Positions 26,525-36,032 of a stretch of DNA of 64,000 bases are shown here, piece after piece. The stretch is taken from positions 186,001-250,000 of the forward strand of contig NZ_AQXU01000024.1 in assembly GCF_000376945.1 (NCBI RefSeq), given 5' to 3'. The translations under genes and the position numbers were made by a program. This DNA comes from Leeia oryzae DSM 17879. GTDB taxonomy: Bacteria; Pseudomonadota; Gammaproteobacteria; Burkholderiales; Leeiaceae. Position 1 is the stretch's first letter. Each line of letters starts with the position of its first letter. Under the pieces are notes generated by a model, which did no database searches, was not told the DNA's origin, and worked only from the letters and a program-made list of their open reading frames with translations.

Positions 26525-28195
26525 ATGATGTCTAATGTTAATGCAGCGACCAGGCTTGGTGCATTGGTGATCTGTTCTGTACTGGTTTGTCCGACCCTGA
26601 GTGCGGATGAGTTATCGGATGCTCAACGGCTGCTTCAGCAAGGCATGCCGGATAGCGTCATTATGCTGGCTGACCAATATCAGCCTGCCAAGCGCAGCGA
26701 GGATCCGGCATGGACAACCTGGGAGCAGTTGCGCCTGAATGCCATGATGTCTGGCAAACGTGATCTGGCGCTTCAGAAAATTCTGGCGGCAGGGGATGAA
26801 GCGCTGCTGTCGCCGGATGCCACACTATACAGTGCCGAGCAGCAACTGGAGAAAAGTCCCGAGGCGGCACAACAGTTATTATCCACCTTGCTGGCCAGCG
26901 AGTCGCAGCTCGGCAAGCCGCAATGGCAGCGAGCCAACCAGCTCTTGGTGCAATCGCTGGTGAACCTTGGGCTGATTGATGATGCTTTGAAAGAAGCGGC
27001 CCGGCTTCAGCAAATCAAGGTGCCTTTGCTGGAGAAGACCCAGGCGCAGTTACTGGCCAGTGCACTCGTGATGGGCGGTTCGGATGAGGCGATTCGCTAT
27101 GCGACCAATTTAAAGCCTGACTCCCTGGAGCGACTGGCTTATCAATGGAAATCTGGCAAAAGTGATGATGCGGTGCTTAAAGCTGCATTGATCAAGCAGA
27201 TGTCTGTGAATGAATGGCGCCCGGATGGGGCTGTAGCCAGGCTTCCGCTCTGGCTGGCCGAACAGTTTCATCATGATGCCTTGTCGTATCAGGTGGGGGT
27301 CTGGGCACTCAGTCAGCCGAATCCGCCAGCTGGTATTGATGGCCCTGCTTTCTTGAAACAGCTGAAAGCTTTGGGTGAAAGAGCCGCAAATCGTGCCCAG
27401 CTATTAAGTGGCGATGATGAGTCATGGTGGCAGGTTCAGGCGAGCCAGCCAGCCGAAACGCGGTGGCAGTCTACAGCCTTGCTGGCCGTCTTGCTAACGG
27501 ATGCCCAAACGCCAGAAATGCAGCAAAAGGCCAGGGAGGCTATGCTTGAGTCGCTGTCTGCGACCCCGTTGGTGCAGTGGCGTTTGCTACCGGCACTGGG
27601 CATCGCGCCCCAGACTTGGCTGTCAGCACAACCGCAAGATCAGAGACAACAACTGGCTCTGATGCTGGGTGATGCGGGCTTGCCACAGGAAGCATTGGCT
27701 GTCTGGCAGGGCGTGCCTTTGTCATCTGCGGCGAACATCAACCTGACGCGGGTGAAAATAACGCTTGCGGCGGGTAGTCCGACAGAAGCCGCTGGATTGA
27801 TCTCCCGCTGGGTGGTAGCCAAAGACGCTGCCGCCGATGACTGGCTGCCAGGCGCCAGGCTGGTTGCCAAATGGTGGCTAAAGCAGGGGAGCGCCGAAAT
27901 GGTAGATGACATGTGGCAACACTGGCGTAGCCAGGCGCCTGCGGCACTGTCTGATACGGGATGGCTGGAGCGTGCCCGCTTGGGCGCCTTGTGCAATGCC
28001 TGGCGCTGGGTAGTTCTGGATTCAATCAAGGCGCAGGGAAGCGGTAATGCGGCCATCAGAAGTGAAGCGCTGCAGCTGGCTAGACTGGCACTGGAAAAGC
28101 TGGGTAGTCCGGTTGACCCGGAGGTGATTCAGAAGCAAATCACCGTGCCGGCTGGTCAGACAGCTGCCAAAAAGGGTAAAGCGAAGAAGTCATGA
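26525..28195 (+). CDS. Secreted helical-repeat (TPR-like) protein of unknown function, coupled to xerD
   Basis: I do not recognise a named family. The 556-residue protein starts with a signal-peptide-like segment (LGALVICSVLVCPTLSA before DELSDAQ), so it is probably periplasmic. The rest is almost entirely Ala/Leu/Gln-rich amphipathic helices with repeated patterns such as LLQQGMPDSVIMLADQY, NLGLIDDALKEAARLQQ and GDAGLPQEALAVWQ, as in TPR or SLR superhelices that bind other proteins. The last 12 residues are Lys-rich. AGG stands 7 bases before the ATG. Its stop overlaps the xerD start (ATGA), which means translational coupling to the recombinase. Confidence 0.75.
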   Translation: MMSNVNAATRLGALVICSVLVCPTLSADELSDAQRLLQQGMPDSVIMLADQYQPAKRSEDPAWTTWEQLRLNAMMSGKRDLALQKILAAGDEALLSPDATLYSAEQQLEKSPEAAQQLLSTLLASESQLGKPQWQRANQLLVQSLVNLGLIDDALKEAARLQQIKVPLLEKTQAQLLASALVMGGSDEAIRYATNLKPDSLERLAYQWKSGKSDDAVLKAALIKQMSVNEWRPDGAVARLPLWLAEQFHHDALSYQVGVWALSQPNPPAGIDGPAFLKQLKALGERAANRAQLLSGDDESWWQVQASQPAETRWQSTALLAVLLTDAQTPEMQQKAREAMLESLSATPLVQWRLLPALGIAPQTWLSAQPQDQRQQLALMLGDAGLPQEALAVWQGVPLSSAANINLTRVKITLAAGSPTEAAGLISRWVVAKDAAADDWLPGARLVAKWWLKQGSAEMVDDMWQHWRSQAPAALSDTGWLERARLGALCNAWRWVVLDSIKAQGSGNAAIRSEALQLARLALEKLGSPVDPEVIQKQITVPAGQTAAKKGKAKKS

Positions 28196-29100
28196 CTGCG
28201 GATAAGTCAGCATGCACAGATGCCATCTGGACGGAGCGCTTTCTGAACGCGATCTGGCTGGAAGACGGTTTATCCCGATTGACAGTCGACGCGTATCGGC
28301 GTGATCTGGCCCAATTGATGGTTTATCTGGGTGAAGGCGATGTATTACGTCTCGTGACGCCGGATGCATTGTCCGGATTTCTGTCATTCCGCCTGGGCCG
28401 TGTGAAAGCCAGCAGTGTCAGGCGTACGTTGTCGACAATCAAGCGATTGTTTGCCTATCTGCAGCGTGAGGCGCTGCGTGCGGATAATCCGGCCATGCAA
28501 CTGGAGATGAAGGCACCACCTAGGCTATTGCCGGTTGCCCTGTCTGAACAGGACGTCGAACGACTATTGTTACAACCAGACCTGGATACGGCACTTGGAC
28601 TGCGAGACAAGGCCATGCTGGAGACGTTGTACGCGACAGGGTTGCGGGTTTCTGAGCTGGTAGAGCTAACCATCAATCAGGTGAATCTGAATGATGGCGT
28701 GTTGCGGGTAAGAGGCAAAGGAAACAAGGACCGGCTGGTGCCATTGGGGGATGTAGCCATTCAGTCTGTGCGGCAATATTTGTCTCAGGGGCGCGCTGAG
28801 ATTCTGGGCAAGCATGCGCATGCGATTGCGCTTTTTGTCACGTCCAGAGGTGAGCCCATGAGTCGCCAGCGCTTCTGGCAGCAGGTCAAGTTTTATGTGG
28901 CCCAGGCAGGTATCAATAAACCGGTGTCACCACATACGTTGCGACATGCATTTGCTACGCACCTGATTAACCATGGTGCCGATTTGCGCGTGGTTCAGTT
29001 ATTGCTGGGGCATTCGGATATTTCTACCACACAGATTTACACGCATGTGGCCAAGGCCAGGCTGCAAAGAATGCATGCGATGCACCACCCGAGAAAATAA
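28192..29100 (+). CDS. xerD: Tyrosine recombinase XerD
   Basis: XerD works with XerC at dif to resolve chromosome dimers at division. The 302-residue protein has the SAM-like core-binding domain (about 10-105) and the catalytic domain with all six active-site residues: Arg152, Lys176, His248, Arg251, His274 and the nucleophile Tyr283 (IYTHVAKARL). The length and the HTLRHAFATHL / LGHSDISTTQIYTHV motifs are those of XerC/D; the choice of D over C rests on the spacing and C-terminal sequence and is less certain. The ATG overlaps the stop of the upstream gene. Confidence 0.9.
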   Translation: MTADKSACTDAIWTERFLNAIWLEDGLSRLTVDAYRRDLAQLMVYLGEGDVLRLVTPDALSGFLSFRLGRVKASSVRRTLSTIKRLFAYLQREALRADNPAMQLEMKAPPRLLPVALSEQDVERLLLQPDLDTALGLRDKAMLETLYATGLRVSELVELTINQVNLNDGVLRVRGKGNKDRLVPLGDVAIQSVRQYLSQGRAEILGKHAHAIALFVTSRGEPMSRQRFWQQVKFYVAQAGINKPVSPHTLRHAFATHLINHGADLRVVQLLLGHSDISTTQIYTHVAKARLQRMHAMHHPRK

Positions 29101-29235
29101 GCCGATGCATCATGCTGATGTTTAGTGTTCCATATAGGTGCACAACCACCTCCAAAATGGTGCAATCCCTTTTAACTGGGTCACTAAGCTGATACGATTC
29201 GTGCACTGCAAAAAAGTTGGCAGGGAGCAATAATA

Positions 29236-29253
29236 ATGAAAGTAAATGCATGA
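29236..29253 (+). promoter_or_regulatory. Possible five-codon leader peptide ahead of kup
   Basis: ATG AAA GTA AAT GCA TGA encodes M-K-V-N-A and its stop overlaps the kup start (ATGA). The only strong ribosome binding site in the region, GGGAG at 29223-29227, is 8 bases from this ATG but 22 from the kup ATG. Translation of kup may therefore depend on re-initiation after the leader. Confidence 0.4.
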
Positions 29254-31136
29254 GCAGCAATACGGCAGGGCACGCCAGACAAGGTGCGGGCGGTCTGATC
29301 CTTGGTGCGATTGGGGTTGTTTACGGTGATATTGGCACAAGCCCGCTCTATACGCTGAAAGAGTGTTTTGGCGGTAGCCACAAGATTCCTTTTTCCGCCG
29401 ACAGTGTGTACGGTATCTTGTCCCTGATTTTCTGGGCATTGATGATCGTTGTGTCCATCAAGTACGTGATCTTCATCATGCGGGCGGATAACAACGGCGA
29501 GGGGGGCATTCTGGCGCTGATGGCGCTGGCGCTTCGGGGTACAGAACGGCAGAGAACCCGCTGGATCCTGATGGTATTGGGGATCTTTGGTGCATCCATG
29601 TTCTTTGGCGATGGCATGATTACACCGGCCGTATCGGTACTCTCTGCGGTGGAGGGCTTGTCCCTGATCAACCCGGCCTTCGAGCATTATGTCCTGCCTG
29701 TGGCCATTGTGGTGCTGATCGGCCTGTTTGCCATCCAGAAGCATGGTACCGCGAGCGTCGGCAAGCTGTTTGGCCCGGTCATGCTACTGTGGTTTGGTTC
29801 ATTGGGCCTGCTGGGGGCGCTACAGATCATGGAGCATCCGCAGGTACTGAAAGCCCTGAATCCCTATTATGCTTTGTCGTTTATTGCGGAGCATCGCATC
29901 CAGGCATTCTTTGTCATGGGATCTGTGGTGCTGGCCATTACCGGTGCCGAAGCCCTCTACGCCGATATGGGCCATTTTGGCAGTTTTCCGATTCGTGCTG
30001 CCTGGTTCGGTTTTGTCCTGCCAGCCTTGGTACTTAATTATTACGGGCAGGGCGCGCTGATTATCAACGACCCCAAAGCGGTGACCAGTCCGTTCTATTT
30101 GATGGTCCCGGAGACTATCCGCTGGATGATGGTGCTGCTGGCAACCGGCGCGACCGTGATTGCCTCCCAGGCCGTGATTTCCGGTGCATTTTCTGTTGCC
30201 CGGCAGGCTGTTCAGCTGGGTTATTGTCCGCGTCTGGACATCTTGCATACCTCGGAAAATGAAATCGGCCAGATTTACATCCCGTTCATTAACTGGTTGT
30301 TGCTGACCATTGTGCTGTTATTGGTGGTGTCGTTCCGTTCTTCAAGCAATCTGGCTGCCGCGTACGGTATTGCCGTGACGACCGAGATGGTGATGGCGAC
30401 CATTCTGACATTTGTGGTGATGCGCAGAATCTGGAAATGGCACATCGGCCTGATCAGTGTCGGCATTTCACTGCTGCTGGTTGTGGACATTACCTTCTTC
30501 TCTGCCAATGCGATCAAGATTCCGGAAGGCGGCTGGTTCCCGCTCGCCATTGGGGCGGTCACCTTTACCCTGCTAACGACCTGGAAACGCGGGCGCGAAC
30601 TGCTATTCAAGCGGCTGTCAGAAGATTCGTTGCCGCTGGATATCTTTATTGAGAGCGTGGGTGCGCATCCGCCCCATCAGGTGGAAGGCACGGCCGTCTT
30701 CATGACCGGGAGCCGTTTTGGTGTGCCGCATGCACTGTTGCATAACCTGAAACATAACAAGGTGCTGCATCAGCGTAATGTCTTGTTGACCGTGTCTACC
30801 GAGGACGTACCGTATATCAAGGACGAAGATCGCCTGAAAGTCGAATCCCTTGGGTATGATTTCTGGCGTGTAGAGGCAGTTTACGGGTTCAAGGAAGAAC
30901 CGGACATTCACCAGATTTTGGCATTGTGCGAAGCACAGCATGGGCTCACGTTCGAGATGATGGAGACCTCTTTCTTCCTGGCACGTGAAACCCTGATTGC
31001 CAGCAAGATGCCGGGCATGGCACTCTGGCGTGAGCAGTTGTTTGTCTGGATGTCACGTAATGCAACCAAGGCTACGGATTTCTTCAAGATTCCGACCAAC
31101 CGCGTTGTGGAACTGGGAACCCAGGTTGAGTTGTAA
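29250..31136 (+). CDS. kup: Low-affinity potassium uptake protein Kup
   Basis: Kup is a K+/H+ symporter of the KUP/HAK/KT family. The 628-residue protein begins its conserved core with [18 protein letters not shown], followed by [14 protein letters not shown]-type sequence ([18 protein letters not shown]) and [18 protein letters not shown], all part of the selectivity and coupling region. About twelve membrane spans precede a cytoplasmic C-terminal domain of about 170 residues. I place the start at ATG 29250; the frame continues upstream to a TTG at 29217. The 150-base leader contains an AGGTG/CACCT hairpin (29136-29151). Confidence 0.96.
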   Translation: MSSNTAGHARQGAGGLILGAIGVVYGDIGTSPLYTLKECFGGSHKIPFSADSVYGILSLIFWALMIVVSIKYVIFIMRADNNGEGGILALMALALRGTERQRTRWILMVLGIFGASMFFGDGMITPAVSVLSAVEGLSLINPAFEHYVLPVAIVVLIGLFAIQKHGTASVGKLFGPVMLLWFGSLGLLGALQIMEHPQVLKALNPYYALSFIAEHRIQAFFVMGSVVLAITGAEALYADMGHFGSFPIRAAWFGFVLPALVLNYYGQGALIINDPKAVTSPFYLMVPETIRWMMVLLATGATVIASQAVISGAFSVARQAVQLGYCPRLDILHTSENEIGQIYIPFINWLLLTIVLLLVVSFRSSSNLAAAYGIAVTTEMVMATILTFVVMRRIWKWHIGLISVGISLLLVVDITFFSANAIKIPEGGWFPLAIGAVTFTLLTTWKRGRELLFKRLSEDSLPLDIFIESVGAHPPHQVEGTAVFMTGSRFGVPHALLHNLKHNKVLHQRNVLLTVSTEDVPYIKDEDRLKVESLGYDFWRVEAVYGFKEEPDIHQILALCEAQHGLTFEMMETSFFLARETLIASKMPGMALWREQLFVWMSRNATKATDFFKIPTNRVVELGTQVEL

Positions 31137-31162
31137 ATGAATCGCCAGAACAAGGAGTCATC

Positions 31163-31657
31163 ATGACAAAAGCCGTTTATGCGGGTAGTTTTGATCCGGT
31201 GACCAAAGGCCACTTATGGATGATCGAACAGGGAGTGAAACTGTTTGACGAACTGGTGGTGGCTGTGGGTATCAACCCGGATAAAAAGTACTCCTTTACC
31301 AAGGCTGAGCGGCTCCTGATGCTGAGAGATTCCACCCGCCATTTGCCGAATCTGCAAGTCGACGCGTTTGATAACCAGTTTCTGGTGAATTACGCCCAGC
31401 GCATGGGGGCGCAGTACATTCTGCGCGGGATACGGACGGGTAGTGATTACGAATACGAACGCAATATGCGTTATGTGAACGATGACCTGGTTCCCAGCGT
31501 TAATACCGTGTTCCTGATGCCGCCACGGGAAATTGCCGAGGTCAGTTCGACCATGGTGAAAAGTCTGGTGGGACCGGAGGGATGGGAGTCCATCCTGGGC
31601 AAATATGTACCGGAACCGGTACTCGAATTATTCAAAGCAAAGACCGTAGATCGATGA
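31163..31657 (+). CDS. coaD: Pantetheine-phosphate adenylyltransferase (divergent CoaD)
   Basis: CoaD joins 4'-phosphopantetheine and ATP to dephospho-CoA. The 164-residue protein has the nucleotidyltransferase motif [14 protein letters not shown] (the T/H of the TxGH signature), the [15 protein letters not shown] loop and EVSSTMVK, equal to the ISSTxVK motif. The middle and C-terminal parts are unlike the usual betaproteobacterial CoaD, which has R-x-V-S-D-F-E-Y-E and a GGDVSKFVP-type ending. The family call is safe; the subgroup is unusual. It starts 26 bases after kup and overlaps the next gene by ATGA. Confidence 0.88.
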   Translation: MTKAVYAGSFDPVTKGHLWMIEQGVKLFDELVVAVGINPDKKYSFTKAERLLMLRDSTRHLPNLQVDAFDNQFLVNYAQRMGAQYILRGIRTGSDYEYERNMRYVNDDLVPSVNTVFLMPPREIAEVSSTMVKSLVGPEGWESILGKYVPEPVLELFKAKTVDR

Positions 31658-32640
31658 AGCCAGCAGTACAGTTACCCGATACCCTGATCCCTGTCGGGAT
31701 AGACACCGCACCGCTCAGAAACCGTCTGGGCAAGAATGCCAAGCACTGGGGTAAATGGGCACGGCGTCAGCAGATCAGCTGCTATCGCATTTATGACCGG
31801 GATATTCCCGAGTTTCCAGTCGCAATCGACATGTATGAAGACAAGGTCTGTATCCAGGAGTTTGATACGGGCTGGAAGCAGACGGATGCAGAACATGCCG
31901 CATGGGGTGTTGCTGTCAAAACGGCTGTATCTGACGTGCTGGGTGTGTCCGAATCACAAGTCTGGTTCAAATTGCGTCAGCGCCAGAAGGGCGAAGAGCA
32001 ATATGAAAAGACCGGGGAAATGGGGGAGGATTTCATCGCCCATGAAGGCGGGCATCTGTTCTGGGTCAATCTGGGGGCGTATCTGGATACCGGCTTATTC
32101 CTCGACCATCGCCCGACCCGCATGCGGGTTGGCAGCATGGCTCAGGGCAAGCGGTTTCTCAACCTGTTTGCCTATACTGGCAGCTTTTCTGTCTATGCGG
32201 CCAAGGGAGGTGCAGTTTCTTCTGAGACGGTAGATTTATCCAATACCTATCAGGCATGGACGGCCCGCAATTTTGAGCTGAACCAGATCGACCGTACGCA
32301 GCATATTCTGACCCGTGCAGATGTCTTTACCTGGCTGCGTGAAGCGGTGGATGAGGGAAAACGCTTTGACCTGATTGTGCTAGACCCGCCTACCTTCTCG
32401 AACTCCAAGAAGATGCTGGGGATTCTGGACATTCAGCGTGACCACCCATGGCTGATCCGTCAATGTTTGTCGCTGCTGACCCGGGGTGGGACGTTGTTCT
32501 TTTCGACCAACCTGCGTAGTTTCGAGCTAGACCCTGGTATCCAGGCCATGGCGGACGTGAAGAATATCTCTGCCCAAAGTGTGCCAGAGGACTTCCGTAA
32601 CAAGAAAATACACCAGTGTTTTAGCATTCAGCATCGCTAA
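31654..32640 (+). CDS. Class I SAM-dependent rRNA methyltransferase, RlmK-like
   Basis: The 328-residue protein is colinear with the C-terminal half of E. coli RlmKL, the part that makes m7G2069 in 23S r[33 protein letters not shown] (SAM-binding motif I), [33 protein letters not shown] (catalytic DPPxF motif) and [11 protein letters not shown]. The N-terminal THUMP/RlmL half is absent, so this is a stand-alone RlmK-type enzyme. The ATG at 31654 overlaps the coaD stop (ATGA). Target specificity is inferred from similarity only; RlmI-type activity is the main alternative. Confidence 0.85.
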   Translation: MKPAVQLPDTLIPVGIDTAPLRNRLGKNAKHWGKWARRQQISCYRIYDRDIPEFPVAIDMYEDKVCIQEFDTGWKQTDAEHAAWGVAVKTAVSDVLGVSESQVWFKLRQRQKGEEQYEKTGEMGEDFIAHEGGHLFWVNLGAYLDTGLFLDHRPTRMRVGSMAQGKRFLNLFAYTGSFSVYAAKGGAVSSETVDLSNTYQAWTARNFELNQIDRTQHILTRADVFTWLREAVDEGKRFDLIVLDPPTFSNSKKMLGILDIQRDHPWLIRQCLSLLTRGGTLFFSTNLRSFELDPGIQAMADVKNISAQSVPEDFRNKKIHQCFSIQHR

Positions 32641-32703
32641 ACGAGATTTTTAGCCGGCATGGATGCATCATGCCGCTTTGATGGTTTTATAGAGATATCC
32701 CAA

Positions 32704-33243
32704 ATGAACGCAGCAACATACATTCGCGACAATATTCGTACCGTACCGGACTGGCCGCAACCCGGGGTTCAGTTTCGCGATATCACGCCCCTGCTACAGA
32801 ACCCGAAAACCTTCCGTGTGCTGGTAGACATGTTTGTCCACCGTTATATGGATGCCAATCTCAGTCTGGTTGCCGGTGTGGATGCGCGCGGTTTTATCCT
32901 GGGCGCGGTGGTGGCGTACGAGCTTAATCTGGGATTTGTACCGATCCGTAAAAAAGGCAAGTTGCCATTCCATACCGTGTCAGAAGAATATGAGCTGGAG
33001 TATGGCAGCGCGACGGTCGAATTGCATTCCGATGCCTGCAAGGCCGGTGACCGGGTATTGCTGATCGATGATCTGGTTGCGACTGGAGGTACCATGCTGG
33101 CAGCGGCCAAGCTGCTGAATCGTTTGGGTGCCACCGTGGTGGAAGCGGCAGCGATTGTGGACTTGCCCGAGCTGGGCGGGTCGGACTTGATCAAAGCGCA
33201 AAATATTCCGCTGTATACCGTGTGTGATTTTTCGGGTCATTGA
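32704..33243 (+). CDS. apt: Adenine phosphoribosyltransferase
   Basis: Apt salvages adenine with PRPP to AMP. The 179-residue protein has the PRPP loop [14 protein letters not shown], the hood sequence [25 protein letters not shown] and [10 protein letters not shown], all diagnostic. AGAGA 7-11 bases before ATG 32704 supports this start; the frame is open 15 codons further up but without conserved residues. It is preceded by a 63-base gap from the methyltransferase gene. Confidence 0.97.
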   Translation: MNAATYIRDNIRTVPDWPQPGVQFRDITPLLQNPKTFRVLVDMFVHRYMDANLSLVAGVDARGFILGAVVAYELNLGFVPIRKKGKLPFHTVSEEYELEYGSATVELHSDACKAGDRVLLIDDLVATGGTMLAAAKLLNRLGATVVEAAAIVDLPELGGSDLIKAQNIPLYTVCDFSGH

Positions 33244-33285
33244 ACCGTTTTTCTCGGCTGTGTGCACAGGTTGTCAGGAAGACTG

Positions 33286-33329
33286 CCTGTATCAGCATAG
33301 GCGTTACGCCTACCAATTCTGCTGACAGG
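33286..33329. other. Nested double hairpin downstream of apt
   Basis: Outer arms CCTG-TA-TCAGCA (33286-33297) and TGCTGA-CAGG (33320-33329) pair perfectly except for a 2-base bulge and enclose a second perfect hairpin TAGGCG-TTA-CGCCTA (33298-33312). No T-run follows on the plus strand, so it is not a standard terminator. It lies 43 bases behind apt. Confidence 0.6.
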
Positions 33330-33477
33330 GCAGGGCTTCATTTGGATTGTCCTTGCCGCCTTCAGAGTCTCCATTCCTGTTAGTTGCGTGTTTACCTCGG
33401 ACTGATACTACCGCATTGGTGCGCCATGGTTCGGGTCGGTACAATAGCAACTCCAAATTCAGTCAAAAAGTGATGTT

Positions 33478-34671
33478 GTGGTGAAAAACAAAGTCGTGGA
33501 TGTCGTGGTCATTGGCGCAGGTGCAGCCGGGATGATGTGCGCCGGGGTTGCCGGACAGCGGGGACGTCGTGTCCTCCTGATTGATCATGCCGAAAAACTG
33601 GCCGAGAAAATTCGTATCTCGGGGGGCGGCCGCTGCAACTTCACCAATCTGCATACATCTCCTCAGCAATTCTTGTCCGAGAATCCGCACTTTTGCCGCT
33701 CTGCATTGGCCAGATATACCGCGCAGGATTTCCTGAAACTGGTACAAGCCTACGGTATCCGCTGGCATGAGAAACACAAGGGGCAGCTGTTTTGTGACGA
33801 GAGTAGCCAGTCCATCATTGATTTACTGGCCAGTGAATGTGACAAGGGGGGCGTGGAATGGTGGATGCCAAGCACCGTACTGGATGTGACCCAGCAACCA
33901 CTTGGTCACTGGCTGATCAGCACCGATAGAGGCCTTGTGGAAGCCACATCAGTGGTGATTGCGACAGGCGGGATGTCGATTCCCAAAATCGGCGCAACTG
34001 ACTTTGGCCTGAAGATAGCAAAAGCCCAAGGCCTGAAGCTGATTGATCCGCGACCTGCACTGGTTCCGTTGACATTCTCCCCGGAGACCTGGGCACCCTT
34101 TGTGGCGCTGGCAGGGGTCTCATTGGAGGTTAATATTACCTCTTCGCAAGGTGGCGAGTTCCGTGAAGACTTGCTATTCACCCACCGGGGCTTGTCCGGG
34201 CCCGCCGTACTGCAGATATCTTCTTATTGGCAACATGGAGATCAGCTCGAAGTCGACCTGGTACCGGATGTGGCATTGGAAGATTATCTTGTCGAGCATA
34301 AACCGGGTAACCGCCAACATGTGGCCAATGTACTGGCACATCTGATGCCTCGCAAACTGGCAGAGTTCTGGGTGACCAATGCGGGACTGGAGGGCAAGCA
34401 CATGGCCGATGTCAGTGATAAGGCCTTGCGTAGCCTGGCAAATTCCTTGAAACACTGGAAGATTACCCCCAATGGTTCCGAAGGTTTCAAGAAAGCGGAG
34501 GTCATGCGGGGCGGGGTAGATACGCGACAGCTAGATTCCAAAACCATGATGGCCAAGCATCGGCCGGGGCTGTATTTTGTAGGCGAGGTCATGGACGTTA
34601 CCGGCTGGCTGGGGGGGTATAACTTCCAGTGGGCCTGGGCGAGTGGTCAGGCAGCCGGTTTGGCAGTCTGA
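33478..34671 (+). CDS. BaiN/HI0933-type flavoprotein (NAD(P)/FAD-dependent oxidoreductase)
   Basis: A 397-residue FAD enzyme of the HI0933/YhiN/BaiN group. It starts with the Rossmann motif VVVIGAGAAGMM (10-21), then KIRISGGGRCNFTN, VIATGGMSIPKIGATDFG, LFTHRGLSGPAVLQIS and ends with the family signature DVTGWLGGYNFQWAWASGQAAG. The substrate is unknown for most members; one relative reduces bile-acid intermediates in gut clostridia, which says little about this one. Two GTG codons (33478 and 33481) are possible starts; no ATG fits. It stands alone and converges with tatC. Confidence 0.9.
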   Translation: MVKNKVVDVVVIGAGAAGMMCAGVAGQRGRRVLLIDHAEKLAEKIRISGGGRCNFTNLHTSPQQFLSENPHFCRSALARYTAQDFLKLVQAYGIRWHEKHKGQLFCDESSQSIIDLLASECDKGGVEWWMPSTVLDVTQQPLGHWLISTDRGLVEATSVVIATGGMSIPKIGATDFGLKIAKAQGLKLIDPRPALVPLTFSPETWAPFVALAGVSLEVNITSSQGGEFREDLLFTHRGLSGPAVLQISSYWQHGDQLEVDLVPDVALEDYLVEHKPGNRQHVANVLAHLMPRKLAEFWVTNAGLEGKHMADVSDKALRSLANSLKHWKITPNGSEGFKKAEVMRGGVDTRQLDSKTMMAKHRPGLYFVGEVMDVTGWLGGYNFQWAWASGQAAGLAV

Positions 34672-34692
34672 CTATCGGCAGGATGGTCAGAC
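34666..34692. terminator. Hairpin at the convergent end of the flavoprotein gene and tatC
   Basis: Arms GTCTGACTATC and GATGGTCAGAC form an 11-bp stem (one T-G wobble) around loop GGCAG; the stop codon of the flavoprotein gene lies inside the first arm. There is no T-run on either strand. It may stop or pause polymerase from both sides, or simply protect mRNA ends. Confidence 0.5.
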
Positions 34693-34702
34693 GTTAACAG
34701 GA

Positions 34703-35428
34703 TTAACTGGCAGTCTTGGGTTTCACCAGCACGAAAGCGGCCAGAATGCCAGCCTCGTACAGTAGCCACAAGGGAATGGCCAGCATCAGTTGGGATGCAA
34801 CATCCGGCGGGGTGACCACCGCTGCAATCGCGAAAGCCGCGACAATGATATATGGACGCACTTCGGTCAGCTGCTTGACGCTGACGACCCCGATCTTGGC
34901 CATCAGCACGACCGCCACCGGTACTTCAAAAGTCAGCCCGAACATGAAGAACATGTTCAGGATAAATTCGAAATACGTGCCTGAATCCGGCATCCAGCGC
35001 ATGTTGGGGGGCAGGATGCTGGCAATAAACTTGAACACCATGCCAAAGACAAAGAAGTAGGCAAAGCACATTCCCAGCAGGAACAGCAGGGTTGCCGAGA
35101 TGATGAAGGGCAGCAACAGGCGTTTCTCGTGCGCATACAAGCCCGGTGCGACAAATGCCCAGATCTGGTAGAGGGTATGTGGCAAGGTCAGCACAAATGC
35201 AACCAGCGCCGATATTTTCATCAGTACCACAAACGGTGAAGTAATACCGGTTGAAATCAGGCCGCCCGGCAAGAATTTCATCAACGGTGCGGTCAGCAGA
35301 GTGTACAGGTTCTCAGAGAAGTAAATGGCAACCAGGAACACGACAGTAAAAACCGCCAGGGTTCTGACGAGGCGGTTTCTGAGTTCGATCAGGTGGGATA
35401 GCAGGCTTTCCGGGGCGTGCTCGGTCAT
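34703..35428 (-). CDS. tatC: Sec-independent protein translocase TatC
   Basis: TatC receives twin-arginine signal peptides and nucleates the TatA pore. The 241-residue protein has six membrane segments and the family landmarks HLIELRNRLVRTL near the N-terminus and FGLTFEVPVAVVLM with the conserved Phe-Glu pair. Its ATG overlaps the tatB stop (ATGA). It is the last gene of the long colinear block on the minus strand. Confidence 0.97.
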   Translation of the reverse strand: MTEHAPESLLSHLIELRNRLVRTLAVFTVVFLVAIYFSENLYTLLTAPLMKFLPGGLISTGITSPFVVLMKISALVAFVLTLPHTLYQIWAFVAPGLYAHEKRLLLPFIISATLLFLLGMCFAYFFVFGMVFKFIASILPPNMRWMPDSGTYFEFILNMFFMFGLTFEVPVAVVLMAKIGVVSVKQLTEVRPYIIVAAFAIAAVVTPPDVASQLMLAIPLWLLYEAGILAAFVLVKPKTAS

Positions 35429-35964
35429 GCGTCACTCTTTGCGCTGGTGGGAGTATCAAACAAGTCCAACTGGGTTTCTGTATAAGCAGGCGAAGTGTCT
35501 ACCGGTTTGCTTTTCTGTGGAACAACCACGTCGGCTTCCGGTTGGCTGACCGCTGTCACCAGCGGTGCTGCTGCTACAGTCGTCTCAGTCACCTCTGGTT
35601 CAGGGCTAGGCGCTGCCACAGCCTGAGCATCGGTTGTGATTGTCGCATCGGGCAGCGGTGCATCCACTGTGCCATGTGTCACTTGATGAATATCATGCCG
35701 CAGTTGCTGTTCCGCTTCTGTCAGCGGGGCAATCATCTGTTGCCCGACTTCCTGCAACGACCGGCTGGTTTCTTCATGAATTTTGCGCAGCTCGGCCAGC
35801 TCGCCCTCTTTGGCCAGCTCCTGCTTCAGATTGGCTGCATGCATCTGCAACTGGCCGATCATTTTACCTACCATGCGGGCCACCTTGGGCATCCGTTCTG
35901 GCCCCAGTACCAATAAGGCGACAATGAAGATCACCATCAATTCGCCAAAACTGATGTCAAACAT
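35425..35964 (-). CDS. tatB: Sec-independent protein translocase TatB
   Basis: TatB forms the receptor complex with TatC. The 179-residue protein starts with MFDISFGELMVIFIVALLV followed by LGPERMP, the TatB hinge, then an amphipathic helix (KVARMVGKMIGQLQMHAANLKQE split over about residues 27-49) and a long polar, Val/Ala/Glu/Pro-rich cytoplasmic tail of about 100 residues that is not conserved. It lies 68 bases after tatA. Confidence 0.95.
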   Translation of the reverse strand: MFDISFGELMVIFIVALLVLGPERMPKVARMVGKMIGQLQMHAANLKQELAKEGELAELRKIHEETSRSLQEVGQQMIAPLTEAEQQLRHDIHQVTHGTVDAPLPDATITTDAQAVAAPSPEPEVTETTVAAAPLVTAVSQPEADVVVPQKSKPVDTSPAYTETQLDLFDTPTSAKSDA

Positions 35965-36032
35965 GATCTGGCACCTTGTATGTGCAACCGGGCAAGCCGG
36001 GTAAACGCATGGACATGGTCATGAGAATGCGG

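Noticed and set aside
29149-29164. NtrC-like site upstream of kup (TGCACCATTTTGG on the minus strand)
   Set aside because: Only one half matches the NtrC consensus; the other half reads AGGTG, and no sigma54 -24/-12 box is near. Probably chance next to a small hairpin.
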